A stretch of DNA of 18,748 nucleotides from Candidatus Falkowbacteria bacterium UBA2355 (GTDB lineage Bacteria > Patescibacteriota > Patescibacteriia > Patescibacteriales > Patescibacteriaceae). Below are positions 6,330 to 12,978 of this stretch, piece by piece. The notes below the pieces were generated by a model, which was not told the origin of the DNA, did no database searches, and was given only the letters and a program-made list of their open reading frames with translations. The translations under genes were made by a program, and so were the position numbers. Each line of letters starts with the position of its first letter. The stretch's first letter is position 1. The DNA lies in assembly GCA_002344425.1 (NCBI GenBank), contig DDTV01000011.1, positions 1 to 18,748 of the forward strand, in the 5' to 3' direction.

Positions 6330-6809
6330 TTACAAAAGATTAGTCGCATCGATAATCTTATCCAACTCGGTATCGATACTTTCGACGCCGACGCGCTTAT
6401 CTTCTTTACCTTTGCTTTCATCAGCCTCGGCTTCGGCTTTGCGGCGTGCAGCGATTTTGGCTTTGACCGCGGCATCTTCAGCCAGTTCGGCGGCGGTCTT
6501 TTTATGCTTCTTGATAATTTGATGGCGCAAAATTTCGTTGGATAGACGCAAACGGTTATTTATTTCTCCGAGCTTAGGACCTTCGAGGTCGAATTCGGCT
6601 AAATAATAATAACCATGGCGAAAACCATCAACACGGTAGGCCAGCTTGCGCTTGCCCCAATATTCTTCAAAAGTTATTTTACCGCCTTGATCATTGATCA
6701 ATTTGGCAACCGACGCACGAATCGGTTCGACCTCGGTCTCGCTGTATTTGTTCGAGATGAGGCAAAGCAACTCGTAGTGCGGAATATCTGACGACTTGGT
6801 TCTTGACAT
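6330..6809 (-). CDS. rpsF: 30S ribosomal protein bS6
   Basis: A 159-aa bS6, partner of bS18 on the 30S platform. The ferredoxin-like domain is evident in HYELLCLISNKYSETEVEPI, GGKITFEEYWGKRKLAYRV, GYYYLAEFDLEGPKLGEINNRLRLSNEILRH. The C-terminal ~55 residues are a Lys/Ala/Glu-rich tail, longer than in most bS6 proteins and probably disordered. ATG at 6809 is the start: the open frame continues 31 codons further to a TTG at 6902, but that stretch is the structured leader RNA and does not resemble bS6. First gene of rpsF-ssb-rpsR-efp, probably regulated through its leader. Confidence 0.96.
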   Translation of the reverse strand: MSRTKSSDIPHYELLCLISNKYSETEVEPIRASVAKLINDQGGKITFEEYWGKRKLAYRVDGFRHGYYYLAEFDLEGPKLGEINNRLRLSNEILRHQIIKKHKKTAAELAEDAAVKAKIAARRKAEAEADESKGKEDKRVGVESIDTELDKIIDATNLL

Positions 6810-6814
6810 AATAT

Positions 6815-6936
6815 ATAAATAAAAAACCTCTCGGTATTCTTGTCCATTGCCAAACAATGGAAAACCGTGAGGGTTCAAGAGTACCTGTGGTAAAATGCTC
6901 AAGGCTTTTACCTGCTCGCCTTTGGCGTAGCAATGG
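6815..6936 (-). promoter_or_regulatory. Structured rpsF leader RNA, terminator-like or pseudoknot fold
   Basis: The transcribed leader holds three perfect or near-perfect hairpins in transcript order: 6932-6913 (TGCT-CGCC / GGCG-AGCA, one bulge), 6912-6889 (GGTAAAA / TTTTACC) and 6860-6844 (CCATTG / CAATGG). Around the last one, 6875-6865 (AACCCTCACGG) can pair with 6834-6825 (CCGAGAGGTT), immediately followed by T6 and the rpsF ATG, like an intrinsic terminator. A second pairing, GGTACTCTTG (6885-6876) with CAAGAATACC (6842-6833), crosses it. bS6:bS18 is known to bind rpsF leaders with a CCG element in other bacteria; assigning that here is inference. Confidence 0.55.
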
Positions 6937-6963
6937 AAGAGGTATTAATTAAATTGTATTAAA

Positions 6964-6994
6964 AGAATATCGCAATCTCGGCCTTATTGTCAAG
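6964..6994 (-). promoter_or_regulatory. Candidate promoter of the rpsF operon
   Basis: A perfect -35 TTGACA (complement of 6989-6994) has -10 candidates TATTCT (6964-6969, 19-base spacer) or GATATT (6966-6971, 17-base spacer). It would give a leader of about 150 bases containing the structured RNA. Its -35 shares bases with the -35 of the divergent methyltransferase promoter. Confidence 0.5.
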
Positions 6995-7015
6995 TGGGCT
7001 TAAAACCGCTATGGT
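6987..7015 (+). promoter_or_regulatory. Candidate divergent promoter of the methyltransferase gene
   Basis: TTGTCA at 6987-6992, a 17-base spacer and TATGGT at 7010-7015 place the transcription start at about the A of ATG 7022, i.e. a leaderless mRNA. TTGTCAA is shared with the opposite rpsF promoter. Confidence 0.35.
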
Positions 7016-7021
7016 TGAGCT

Positions 7022-8131
7022 ATGAACTACTTCTTTATTCTAGGTAATCATCCCTCCCTTTCCAGGGCCGAATTATTAACTCGTTTAAAGCCGGTCGAGC
7101 ATAAAGAGTCCGACTCAGTTTTGTTGGCCTTGCTGCCGGAAAAAATCGAGGCTAAGGCGCTATTGGCCGAGTTGGGCGGTACTATAAAAATAGGCCGCCT
7201 GCTAGGTACCTATACCAATCGCGAATTGTATGAAGCGGCTTTGGCTGAATTGCAATCCGCGCCCAAAACTTCGAAATTCAATTTTGGCATTTCACTTTAC
7301 GGCAAATCGGGCATTAATACGCATAAGCTTGGGCTTGAATTGAAGAGCGCGCTCAAGGCCGAGGGAATCAGCTGCCGTTTCGTTACCAGCCGTGAAAAAC
7401 AATTATCAAGCGTAGTTGTTGAACAAAACAAATTAACCCGCGATGGCCGCGAGTTGGTGATTATTGCCGGCGGCTCTAAGTTATGGCTCGGAATTACCGA
7501 AGCGGTTCAACCTTTTAAGGATTTAAGCGAGCGCGATTACGGCCGACCGGCCCGCGACGATCATTCCGGTATGCTGCCGCCTAAATTGGCGCAGATTATG
7601 ATTAACCTTTCGGGCGCAGAAAAAAACCAAACCCTGCTCGATCCCTTTTGCGGTTCGGGAACGGTTCTAACCGAGGCGATGCTGATGAATTACAAAAATT
7701 TAATTGGTTCGGATATTTCGCCTAAGGCAATCGGCGATACGGAAAAGAACATCGCTTGGATTAAACAACACGCCAATCGAAGCGGCAACATTAAACTCGA
7801 GGTGCTTGATGCGCAAAAGCTTTCGACGATTTTTGACAAAAATTCTATCGGCGCGATTGTCACCGAAACTTATTTGGGGCCGCAACGCGGCAAAGTCGAT
7901 ATTAAAAAAGTCGTCATTGAGCTGACGACGCTTTATAATCAAGTTTTGCGAGAAATGGAGATTGTTCTTAAATCCGGCGGTACGATTGTTTTGGCCTTGC
8001 CCTTGTTTATGCCTGCGCGACTTTGCGTTGAACTTAAAGAACCGGCTACTTTAAAGAAAATCAACTCCTTTACTTACGGTCGCGCCGGACAGAGTGTTTG
8101 GCGCGAAATTATCGTCCTTAAAAAAGTTTAG
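7022..8131 (+). CDS. TRM11-like SAM-dependent methyltransferase, probably RNA-modifying
   Basis: A 369-aa protein with an N-terminal region of ~160 residues in the place of the THUMP/RNA-binding half of TRM11-type enzymes, then a Rossmann methyltransferase domain of the UPF0020 type. A family-typical bridge RDYGRPARDDHSGMLPPKLA precedes SAM motif I LLDPFCGSGTVL (205-216), with acidic motif II at IGSDIS (D231). The catalytic motif IV, usually DPPY-like, reads TETYLGP (281-287), so Asp-Pro-Pro is absent; substrate and activity are therefore uncertain, with guanine-N2 methylation of tRNA the family-based guess. Upstream is the divergent rpsF promoter. Its stop overlaps the stop of convergent ychF by 4 bases. 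Confidence 0.8.
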   Translation: MNYFFILGNHPSLSRAELLTRLKPVEHKESDSVLLALLPEKIEAKALLAELGGTIKIGRLLGTYTNRELYEAALAELQSAPKTSKFNFGISLYGKSGINTHKLGLELKSALKAEGISCRFVTSREKQLSSVVVEQNKLTRDGRELVIIAGGSKLWLGITEAVQPFKDLSERDYGRPARDDHSGMLPPKLAQIMINLSGAEKNQTLLDPFCGSGTVLTEAMLMNYKNLIGSDISPKAIGDTEKNIAWIKQHANRSGNIKLEVLDAQKLSTIFDKNSIGAIVTETYLGPQRGKVDIKKVVIELTTLYNQVLREMEIVLKSGGTIVLALPLFMPARLCVELKEPATLKKINSFTYGRAGQSVWREIIVLKKV

Positions 8132-9192
8132 CGATTGATTAAAAAGTTACAAACATCGCCGTCTTTCATTTCATATTCCTTGCCTTCGGTGCGCATCAAA
8201 CCTTTGGCCTTGGCTTCGACTTCGGAACCGGCTTGGACAAAGTCTTGCCAATTGATAACTTCGGCGCGAACAAAGCCTTTGATAAAATCAGTGTGAATTA
8301 CGCCGGCAGCTTCCGGAGCTTTGGCACCGCGGCGCACGGTCCAGGCGCGCGTCTCGTCTTTGCCGGTTGTGAAAAAAGTAATCAAGCCGAGCAATTCGTA
8401 GCCGGCGCGAATCAAGCGGTCAAGGCCGCTTTCTTTTAAACCCAATTCTTGAATATAAGCGGCTTGTTCTTCTTCGGGCAAAGAAGCGATTTCCGCCTCG
8501 AGTTTGGCATCTATGGCAATGACCGAACCGTCGTTCCAAGCATGCCTGGCTTCATTGTCTTTGTCATTGACGTTAAGAACATACATCAGGGGCTTGGCCG
8601 TAATCAAGCACAGAGACTTAACAAAAACCGCTTCTTCTTCATTAAAGCTAAGATTGCGGATTGCGCCGCCCCGCTCAAGCTCGGCCTTCATTCTTTCCAA
8701 AAGTTCTTTGATTTTAAGAGCTTCTTTATTGCCGGTCTTGGCTTCGCCGGCCGCCTTTAACAATCTTTTCTCGACCGTCGCCGCATCGGCTAAGGCAAGT
8801 TCAAGATGAATGGTTTCCCGATCAAAGTCAGGGTCGATTTTATTGGCGACGTGAATTATATTGGTATCTTCGAATTGACGCACGACTTCGCAAATCGCGT
8901 CGCATTCTCTGATATGAGATAAAAATTTATTGCCCAAGCCTTCTCCTTCGCTTGCGCCCTTAACCAAACCGGCAATGTCGACAAATTCAATAACGGTCGG
9001 AATTATTTTTTCCGGTTTGGAAATTTCAGCCAGCGCGTTTAAGCGTTGATCCGGCACTTTGACAAGACCGACATTGGGTTCGATAGTGCAAAAAGGATAA
9101 TTGGCGGCTTCAGCTTGTTTTTTTGTCAGGGCGGTAAAGAGCGTCGATTTTCCGACGTTGGGCAACCCGACAATTCCTATGGATAATGACAT
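8128..9192 (-). CDS. ychF: Ribosome-associated ATPase YchF/OLA1
   Basis: A 354-aa Obg-related P-loop ATPase that binds ribosomes and is linked to stress responses and start-codon choice. The P-loop GLPNVGKST is at residues 9-17, switch regions include NYPFCTIEPNVG, and the G3 block DIAGLVKGASEGEGLGNKFL carries the family sequence. The helical coiled-coil insertion spans ~130-185. A TGS domain forms the C terminus (FFTTGKDETRAWTVRRGAKAPEAAGVIHTDF). The G4 position is NVND rather than NKxD, consistent with ATP preference in this family. ATG 9192 follows an A/T-rich divergent promoter region shared with the SdpI-type gene. Confidence 0.97.
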   Translation of the reverse strand: MSLSIGIVGLPNVGKSTLFTALTKKQAEAANYPFCTIEPNVGLVKVPDQRLNALAEISKPEKIIPTVIEFVDIAGLVKGASEGEGLGNKFLSHIRECDAICEVVRQFEDTNIIHVANKIDPDFDRETIHLELALADAATVEKRLLKAAGEAKTGNKEALKIKELLERMKAELERGGAIRNLSFNEEEAVFVKSLCLITAKPLMYVLNVNDKDNEARHAWNDGSVIAIDAKLEAEIASLPEEEQAAYIQELGLKESGLDRLIRAGYELLGLITFFTTGKDETRAWTVRRGAKAPEAAGVIHTDFIKGFVRAEVINWQDFVQAGSEVEAKAKGLMRTEGKEYEMKDGDVCNFLINR

Positions 9193-9218
9193 ACTGGCTT
9201 TACCCTATCAGAAAAGAG

Positions 9219-9240
9219 TATAATTGTTAATAGCTATAAT
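9219..9240 (+). promoter_or_regulatory. Divergent promoter region between ychF and the SdpI-type gene
   Basis: Two perfect TATAAT boxes occur on the forward strand (9219-9224 and 9235-9240); the second ends 10 bases before ATG 9251, giving a very short leader. Read in reverse, the first overlaps TATACT, a -10 candidate for ychF. A duplicated TAGCTATA unit lies at 9231-9246. No clear -35 is seen. Confidence 0.45.
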
Positions 9241-9250
9241 AGCTATATAT

Positions 9251-9919
9251 ATGAAACATCCCGCGACAATGAGTTGGAAAAGCGAATGGCCAAGTCTTCT
9301 TTTGATCGGTCTTTCAATAGTTATGGCCATATATTTTCAAGGCGCCTTTCCCGAGCAAGTACCGACGCATTGGAATTTAGCCGGAGAAGTCGACGGTTAT
9401 TCGGGGCGCGTGTTCGGCGCTTGGCTTTTGCCTTTGATGATAGTTGGTTTGTATTTGCTGTTTATCGGTCTGCCTTATATTGATCCGAAAAAGCATCACT
9501 ATGCCAATTTCAAGAAAAGTTATCACGGCATCAAGACCGCCATTATCGGCTTTATGTTTTTCATTTATCTATTCGTGGGCGGCGCCGGATTGGGTTATGA
9601 TTTGCCTGTCGGCAGTCTGGTGCCGATCGGAGTCGCTTTGTTGTTCGTGGTCATCGGTTACTATATAAAGTCGGTTGAGCAAAATTGGGCCTTTGGCGTA
9701 CGCACGCCTTGGACGCTGGAGAATCCCGTAGTTTGGAAAAAGACCAATCATCTGATGGGACGCTTAATGATGCTGGCCGGAGTATTAATGGCCATTTGCG
9801 CTTTCCCGATTTCTTATTTAGGCAAGGGCATAATCTTTATAAGCGCCATAGTCTTGGTTGCTTTGGTTCCGATTGTTTATTCCTATTTTGCTTATCGCGG
9901 CGAACAGAAAAAGAAATAG
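9251..9919 (+). CDS. SdpI/YhfL-type membrane protein with DUF1648 domain
   Basis: A 222-aa integral membrane protein. The N-terminal DUF1648 part shows VPTHWNLAGEVDGYSGR between helices 1 and 2, and the C-terminal SdpI-like part shows FGVRTPWTLENPVVWKKTNHLMGR between the last helices. About six membrane segments can be seen. In Bacillus, SdpI confers immunity to the SdpC toxin and signals to a repressor; no toxin gene lies here, so a general envelope or immunity role is only a family-based guess. ATG 9251 is chosen over TTG 9224 because the latter lies inside the -10 region. It is followed by a tRNA-Asp transcription unit. Confidence 0.85.
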   Translation: MKHPATMSWKSEWPSLLLIGLSIVMAIYFQGAFPEQVPTHWNLAGEVDGYSGRVFGAWLLPLMIVGLYLLFIGLPYIDPKKHHYANFKKSYHGIKTAIIGFMFFIYLFVGGAGLGYDLPVGSLVPIGVALLFVVIGYYIKSVEQNWAFGVRTPWTLENPVVWKKTNHLMGRLMMLAGVLMAICAFPISYLGKGIIFISAIVLVALVPIVYSYFAYRGEQKKK

Positions 9920-9924
9920 AGGTA

Positions 9925-9952
9925 TTGACTCGCCTATATTATAATGTTAGTA
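9925..9952 (+). promoter_or_regulatory. Candidate tRNA-Asp promoter
   Basis: TTGACT at 9925-9930 is followed after 17 bases by TAGTAT (9948-9953); a TATAAT also lies at 9939-9944 but is too close to serve with this -35. The gap between the SdpI-type stop and the tRNA is 88 bases, and the exact -10 is ambiguous. Confidence 0.35.
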
Positions 9953-9974
9953 TTTTGAAGTAAATTTTCTCCAT

Positions 9975-10003
9975 TTCACCTCACTCTTAAAGGGTGAGGT
10001 GAA
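9975..10003 (+). other. 10-bp hairpin just upstream of tRNA-Asp
   Basis: TTCACCTCAC (9975-9984) pairs perfectly with GTGAGGTGAA (9994-10003), ending 4 bases before the tRNA. No T-run follows, so it is more likely a 5' leader or processing stem than a terminator. Confidence 0.6.
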
Positions 10004-10007
10004 TTAT

Positions 10008-10081
10008 GGAGCAGTAGCTCAGTTGGTTAGAGCGCTGCCCTGTCACGGCAGAGGTCGCGGGTTCGAGTCCCGTCTGCTCCG
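10008..10081 (+). tRNA. tRNA-Asp (GUC)
   Basis: Acceptor GGAGCAG (10008-10014) pairs with CTGCTCC (10074-10080), followed by discriminator G. The anticodon arm is CTGCC-CTGTCAC-GGCAG with anticodon GTC, and the T arm is GCGGG-TTCGAGT-CCCGT. The D arm carries AGCTCAGTTGGTTAGAGC. CCA is not encoded (the genome continues CACTT), so a CCA-adding enzyme is required. Confidence 0.98.
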
Positions 10082-10098
10082 CACTTAGTTTGTTTTTT

Positions 10099-10130
10099 AA
10101 CGGAACCTCTTTTGAGGTTCCGTTGTTTTT
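10099..10130 (+). terminator. Terminator after tRNA-Asp
   Basis: An 11-bp perfect stem AACGGAACCTC / GAGGTTCCGTT (10099-10109, 10114-10124) with a TTTT loop is followed by GTTTTT. Confidence 0.9.
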
Positions 10131-10193
10131 GAAGCCGCGGTTGCTTTTTTACGAAAGATAATATAGCATAAGGTCAAATAAAATCAGCAATAA

Positions 10194-10200
10194 AAGGAGA
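10194..10200 (+). promoter_or_regulatory. Shine-Dalgarno AAGGAGA that fixes the TTG start at 10208
   Basis: AAGGAGA lies 7 bases before TTG 10208, ideal spacing. The in-frame ATG at 10220 would be 19 bases away, so TTG is the better start. Confidence 0.75.
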
Positions 10201-10207
10201 GTGTACT

Positions 10208-10816
10208 TTGAAAAAAATAATGGTAATACCGCTTACCAAGCTTTTCGCCCAAAGAAAGTTTCAGGGCTTTATTTCGGCAGAAGAGTTTGATTTCGAATCC
10301 GTAATTCTTGAAAATTATGAATGGATGGAAAGAGAAGCGGCGGAACAAAATTTTGATTATAAACAACCGGTCGGTTATTGCGTTATTTATAATCCTAAAT
10401 TGAAAACTGTTTTTCTTTATCAGCGCTCAAAGATCGACGCAAATTATAAAGAAAAAAGATTACAGGGCAACTGGTCTTGCGGCATTGGCGGACATATTGA
10501 AAAAATAGATACGGACGCCCTTAATCCGATTCACGAAAGCTCTTTAAGAGAAATCAGTGAAGAAGTCCTGATTAATGGAAATAAAACAGTTAGAGTCTTA
10601 GGCTATATCAACGACGACTCCAATGATGTCGGCAAGGTCCATTTTGCCATTTTGTATCTTGTGGAAATTGACAGCGCCAAAGTCGAACCTTTGGATGCTG
10701 AAATCAGCGAAGGCGGCCTTGTCCCAATAGAGGTTTTAAAGAAAATATGCAGTCACGGGGATATGAAAGTTGAGAATTGGACTATAATCGCTTTGGAAGC
10801 ATTAAAAAATCTTTAG
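10208..10816 (+). CDS. NUDIX-domain hydrolase
   Basis: A 202-aa NUDIX-fold protein, expected to hydrolyse a nucleoside diphosphate linked to another group; the substrate is unknown. The domain runs from VGYCVIYN (55-62) through the beta-strand TVFLYQRS to GNWSCGIGGHIEKI (88-100) and the metal-binding helix SSLREISEEV (111-120). The box is longer than the standard G-x5-E-x7-REUxEE: there are 18-19 residues between the GG pair and the Arg, and the mid-box Glu is not at its usual place, although Glu98 and Glu115/118/119 could bind metal. Start TTG 10208 is supported by an SD. Codon use (AGA, AAA, ATA) is AT-richer than in ribosomal neighbours. A monocistronic unit with its own terminator. Confidence 0.8.
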   Translation: MKKIMVIPLTKLFAQRKFQGFISAEEFDFESVILENYEWMEREAAEQNFDYKQPVGYCVIYNPKLKTVFLYQRSKIDANYKEKRLQGNWSCGIGGHIEKIDTDALNPIHESSLREISEEVLINGNKTVRVLGYINDDSNDVGKVHFAILYLVEIDSAKVEPLDAEISEGGLVPIEVLKKICSHGDMKVENWTIIALEALKNL

Positions 10817-10832
10817 TAAAAATCGTTTGTTT

Positions 10833-10865
10833 TAGCAGTATCTTTTTGGATACTGCTATTTTTTT
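10833..10865 (+). terminator. Terminator after NUDIX gene
   Basis: A 10-bp perfect stem TAGCAGTATC / GATACTGCTA (10833-10842, 10849-10858) is followed by a run of seven T. Confidence 0.9.
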
Positions 10866-10884
10866 ACATTAAAAAATTAAGACA

Positions 10885-10893
10885 TGATATACT
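10885..10893 (+). promoter_or_regulatory. Extended -10 promoter (TGATATACT) for the FISUMP gene
   Basis: TG-A-TATACT ends 9 bases before ATG 10903, so the transcript would start within about 3 bases of the start codon (leaderless or nearly so). No SD is present. Confidence 0.6.
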
Positions 10894-10902
10894 ATTAAGA
10901 GT

Positions 10903-12384
10903 ATGCAGACTAGGAAAAAAACATTAATTAGCAGTATATTGCTGGCGCTGTTCATATTTTTAGCCATAACACAAGCTGTTTCGGCAGAGGGTTTTGTATT
11001 TAATCGCAATTTAGGCTTAGGCAGTATCGGACAAGATGTTAAGGAGCTGCAGAAGTTTTTAAATAAAAATAATTTCTTAGTGGCGGTTTTTGGTTCCGGG
11101 TCGACTAATCAAGAAACTTCGTATTTTGGTTCATTGACCAGAGCCGCTTTGATTAAATTTCAACAAGCGAAAAAGATTATTCCGGCGTCCGGATTTTTCG
11201 GTCCGATAAGCAGAAAGGTGGTTAATGAGATAAATAAACCGCAAGAAACTCCGCCGAAAACCATTATAGATCCGACGACCAATTTAGACAGCGAATATAT
11301 TCCGCGTTATTCAATCGGCGGAACCATCACGGGAATTTCCGGACCAATTACTTTACAGAATAATAAGGGTGATGACCTTATAATCACCCCTAGGGATAAT
11401 AGTATTTTTAACTTTCCGACCAAACTTCTCGATGGGAGCGACTATTCCGTAACGCTCGGCTATGATGAATTAAGACATCAATGTTACTTTAAAGATAATT
11501 TTGGTCGTATTAGTGGTTCCGATGTTACTAATATAAAAATCGCCTGCGGACTTAGATTGTTCCATAACCCTTTCGAATTCATTTTGAACAGCGGCACCCC
11601 CGCGTCAGCGGCCGAACAGTTTGTTTGCGGGAATAATTTAATCGATACCCGCGACAATCAGGGTTATGAAACTGTTCTAATCGGTGATCAATGCTGGATG
11701 GCGGAAAGTTTGAATATTGGTACTAAGGTGACAAGCGCTTCTTCCGAGCCGGCCTGCCATGATGTTTCCGGCGCCAATGATTGGTCGTGCCAGGTGGATA
11801 ATAATGTGATTGAAAAATATTGTTTTGATAATAGCGACGCCAATTGTGAGACTGACGGAGCCTTATATGAATGGGCAGAAGCTTTGAGTTTACCCTATGA
11901 TTGCAATAATGCCCTGACCGTAGACAACGGCAACGGCACGTATTCTTTAAGTTGCCCGACTTCGGGCGCGAAGACCGTTCAGTCCGTACAGCAAGGCATC
12001 TGTCCGAGCGGTTGGCACGTTCCGTCTTTTACCGAATATCAAACTCTTGCCCAGAATTCGGACCCGGGGTGTGACCTTAAATGCACTGAGGGGGCATGTA
12101 CCTGCACTACTGCCGGCGGAGAACTTAAAGCCAAGCCTACTAATTCTCCTATATCCTGGGACGGAACTGATATTTTCGGTTTTTCAGCCCTGCCTTCAGG
12201 CCGGCGCCATTTTGCCGGAGCTTTTCTTAATCGTGGCGCCGTTAACTTCCTTTGGACAACGGTTCCTAACTCGGTTTTCCAGGGTAGCGCATGGTTTGTC
12301 AGCCTGGGCACAGGCTCTTTGACAGCCAGCGGCAGTTACAGTATTCGCACCAACGGTTTTCAAATACGTTGTGTTAAGGATTAA
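10903..12384 (+). CDS. Secreted peptidoglycan-binding protein with FISUMP domain
   Basis: A 493-aa exported protein. A signal peptide (MQTRKK, hydrophobic core, AVSA) is probably cleaved after Ala28. Residues ~37-110 form a PG_binding_1 repeat (LGLGSIGQDVKELQKFLN, YFGSLTRAALIKFQ, SGFFGPISRKVVNE) that should hold it to the cell wall. Residues ~137-215 are a small beta domain of a type common in Patescibacteria surface proteins (GGTITGISGPITLQNN, SDYSVTLGY, VTNIKIACG). From ~236 to the end is a FISUMP domain (Fibrobacter succinogenes major paralogous family): DTRDNQGYETVLIGDQCWMA, LYEWAEAL, CPSGWHVPSFTEYQTL, ALPSGRR, FQIRCVKD, with many Cys that could form disulphides. Function of FISUMP domains is unknown; surface adhesion is a guess. 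Confidence 0.88.
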   Translation: MQTRKKTLISSILLALFIFLAITQAVSAEGFVFNRNLGLGSIGQDVKELQKFLNKNNFLVAVFGSGSTNQETSYFGSLTRAALIKFQQAKKIIPASGFFGPISRKVVNEINKPQETPPKTIIDPTTNLDSEYIPRYSIGGTITGISGPITLQNNKGDDLIITPRDNSIFNFPTKLLDGSDYSVTLGYDELRHQCYFKDNFGRISGSDVTNIKIACGLRLFHNPFEFILNSGTPASAAEQFVCGNNLIDTRDNQGYETVLIGDQCWMAESLNIGTKVTSASSEPACHDVSGANDWSCQVDNNVIEKYCFDNSDANCETDGALYEWAEALSLPYDCNNALTVDNGNGTYSLSCPTSGAKTVQSVQQGICPSGWHVPSFTEYQTLAQNSDPGCDLKCTEGACTCTTAGGELKAKPTNSPISWDGTDIFGFSALPSGRRHFAGAFLNRGAVNFLWTTVPNSVFQGSAWFVSLGTGSLTASGSYSIRTNGFQIRCVKD

Positions 12385-12393
12385 GTCGGAAAG

Positions 12394-12402
12394 TGTTATA
12401 CT
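12394..12402 (+). promoter_or_regulatory. Extended -10 promoter (TGTTATACT) with GGGG/CCCC start hairpin
   Basis: TG-T-TATACT begins 10 bases after the FISUMP stop. The predicted transcript begins at about 12408, right at a GGGG-ATTG-CCCC hairpin (12408-12419), which could protect its 5' end. No terminator separates it from the FISUMP gene. Confidence 0.5.
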
Positions 12403-12433
12403 TATAAGGGGATTGCCCCGCTAATTAATTTTT

Positions 12434-12877
12434 ATGAACCAATTAGAGGCCTTTTTTGAAGATCTTTTTTTGAAAAAAATCTCCTTTAAACTTCCTGCCG
12501 GAGTCAAGGAGGTGATTGTTAAGATTGCTCCATGGGTGACTTTAATAATCATCGTACTGTCTCTGCCGGCTGTTTTAACCTTATTTGGTTTCGGTTCTTT
12601 CATGGGCGGCTTTGCTCCCTTTGTCGGTTACGGTCTTAGCTCGCGTTATTATTTGGGCATTATTATTTTAATCATTCAGTTGATCTTAATGATTATGGCC
12701 TTCCCCGGTTTGCAGAAGCGCGAAATCAAGGGCTGGCGTTATATTTATTATTCCAATTTGGTTTCGGGTGTTTACGGCATTGTTTCTTCTTATAATCTCG
12801 GAGCTTTAATTTGGGCTTTGATTGCTATGGGTATTGGCTTATATATCATTTTTCAAGTTAAGAGTTATTATAAGTAA
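12434..12877 (+). CDS. Four-helix integral membrane protein, unknown function
   Basis: A 147-aa membrane protein that I do not recognise beyond a general Patescibacteria-type hypothetical. A soluble amphipathic N terminus (FFEDLFLKKISFKLPAGVKE) precedes membrane segments at about 31-52, 73-92, 105-120 and 121-141. A basic cytoplasmic-looking loop LQKREIKGWR sits between the second and third, and the C terminus is basic (VKSYYK), so the inside-positive rule places both ends in the cytoplasm. It has no catalytic motif. Own promoter and a strong terminator indicate a single-gene unit downstream of the FISUMP gene. Confidence 0.75.
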   Translation: MNQLEAFFEDLFLKKISFKLPAGVKEVIVKIAPWVTLIIIVLSLPAVLTLFGFGSFMGGFAPFVGYGLSSRYYLGIIILIIQLILMIMAFPGLQKREIKGWRYIYYSNLVSGVYGIVSSYNLGALIWALIAMGIGLYIIFQVKSYYK

Positions 12878-12892
12878 GCTTATTCAGGCGGC

Positions 12893-12919
12893 AAAAAACT
12901 CCCGTCAGGGAGTTTTTTT
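12893..12919 (+). terminator. Terminator after the four-helix membrane protein gene
   Basis: An 11-bp perfect stem (12893-12903 with 12908-12918) with a GTCA loop leads into a T7 run. Confidence 0.92.
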
Positions 12920-12978
12920 GTAACCTTTAAGCATTCAATGGCGTTTTTAATTAACCAAGTAATCTGAAAATATTTATT

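Noticed and set aside
6810..6902. 31-codon N-terminal extension of bS6 in the same frame starting at TTG 6902
   Set aside because: The stretch is the hairpin-rich leader RNA, the bS6 family begins at the ATG at 6809, and the extension has no family similarity.
9219..9246. TAGCTATA duplication as a start of a repeat array
   Set aside because: Only two imperfect units in an A/T-rich promoter; no spacer regularity and no further units.
9975..10003. Hairpin before tRNA-Asp as terminator of the SdpI-type gene
   Set aside because: There is no T-run after the stem; TTATGG leads straight into the tRNA.
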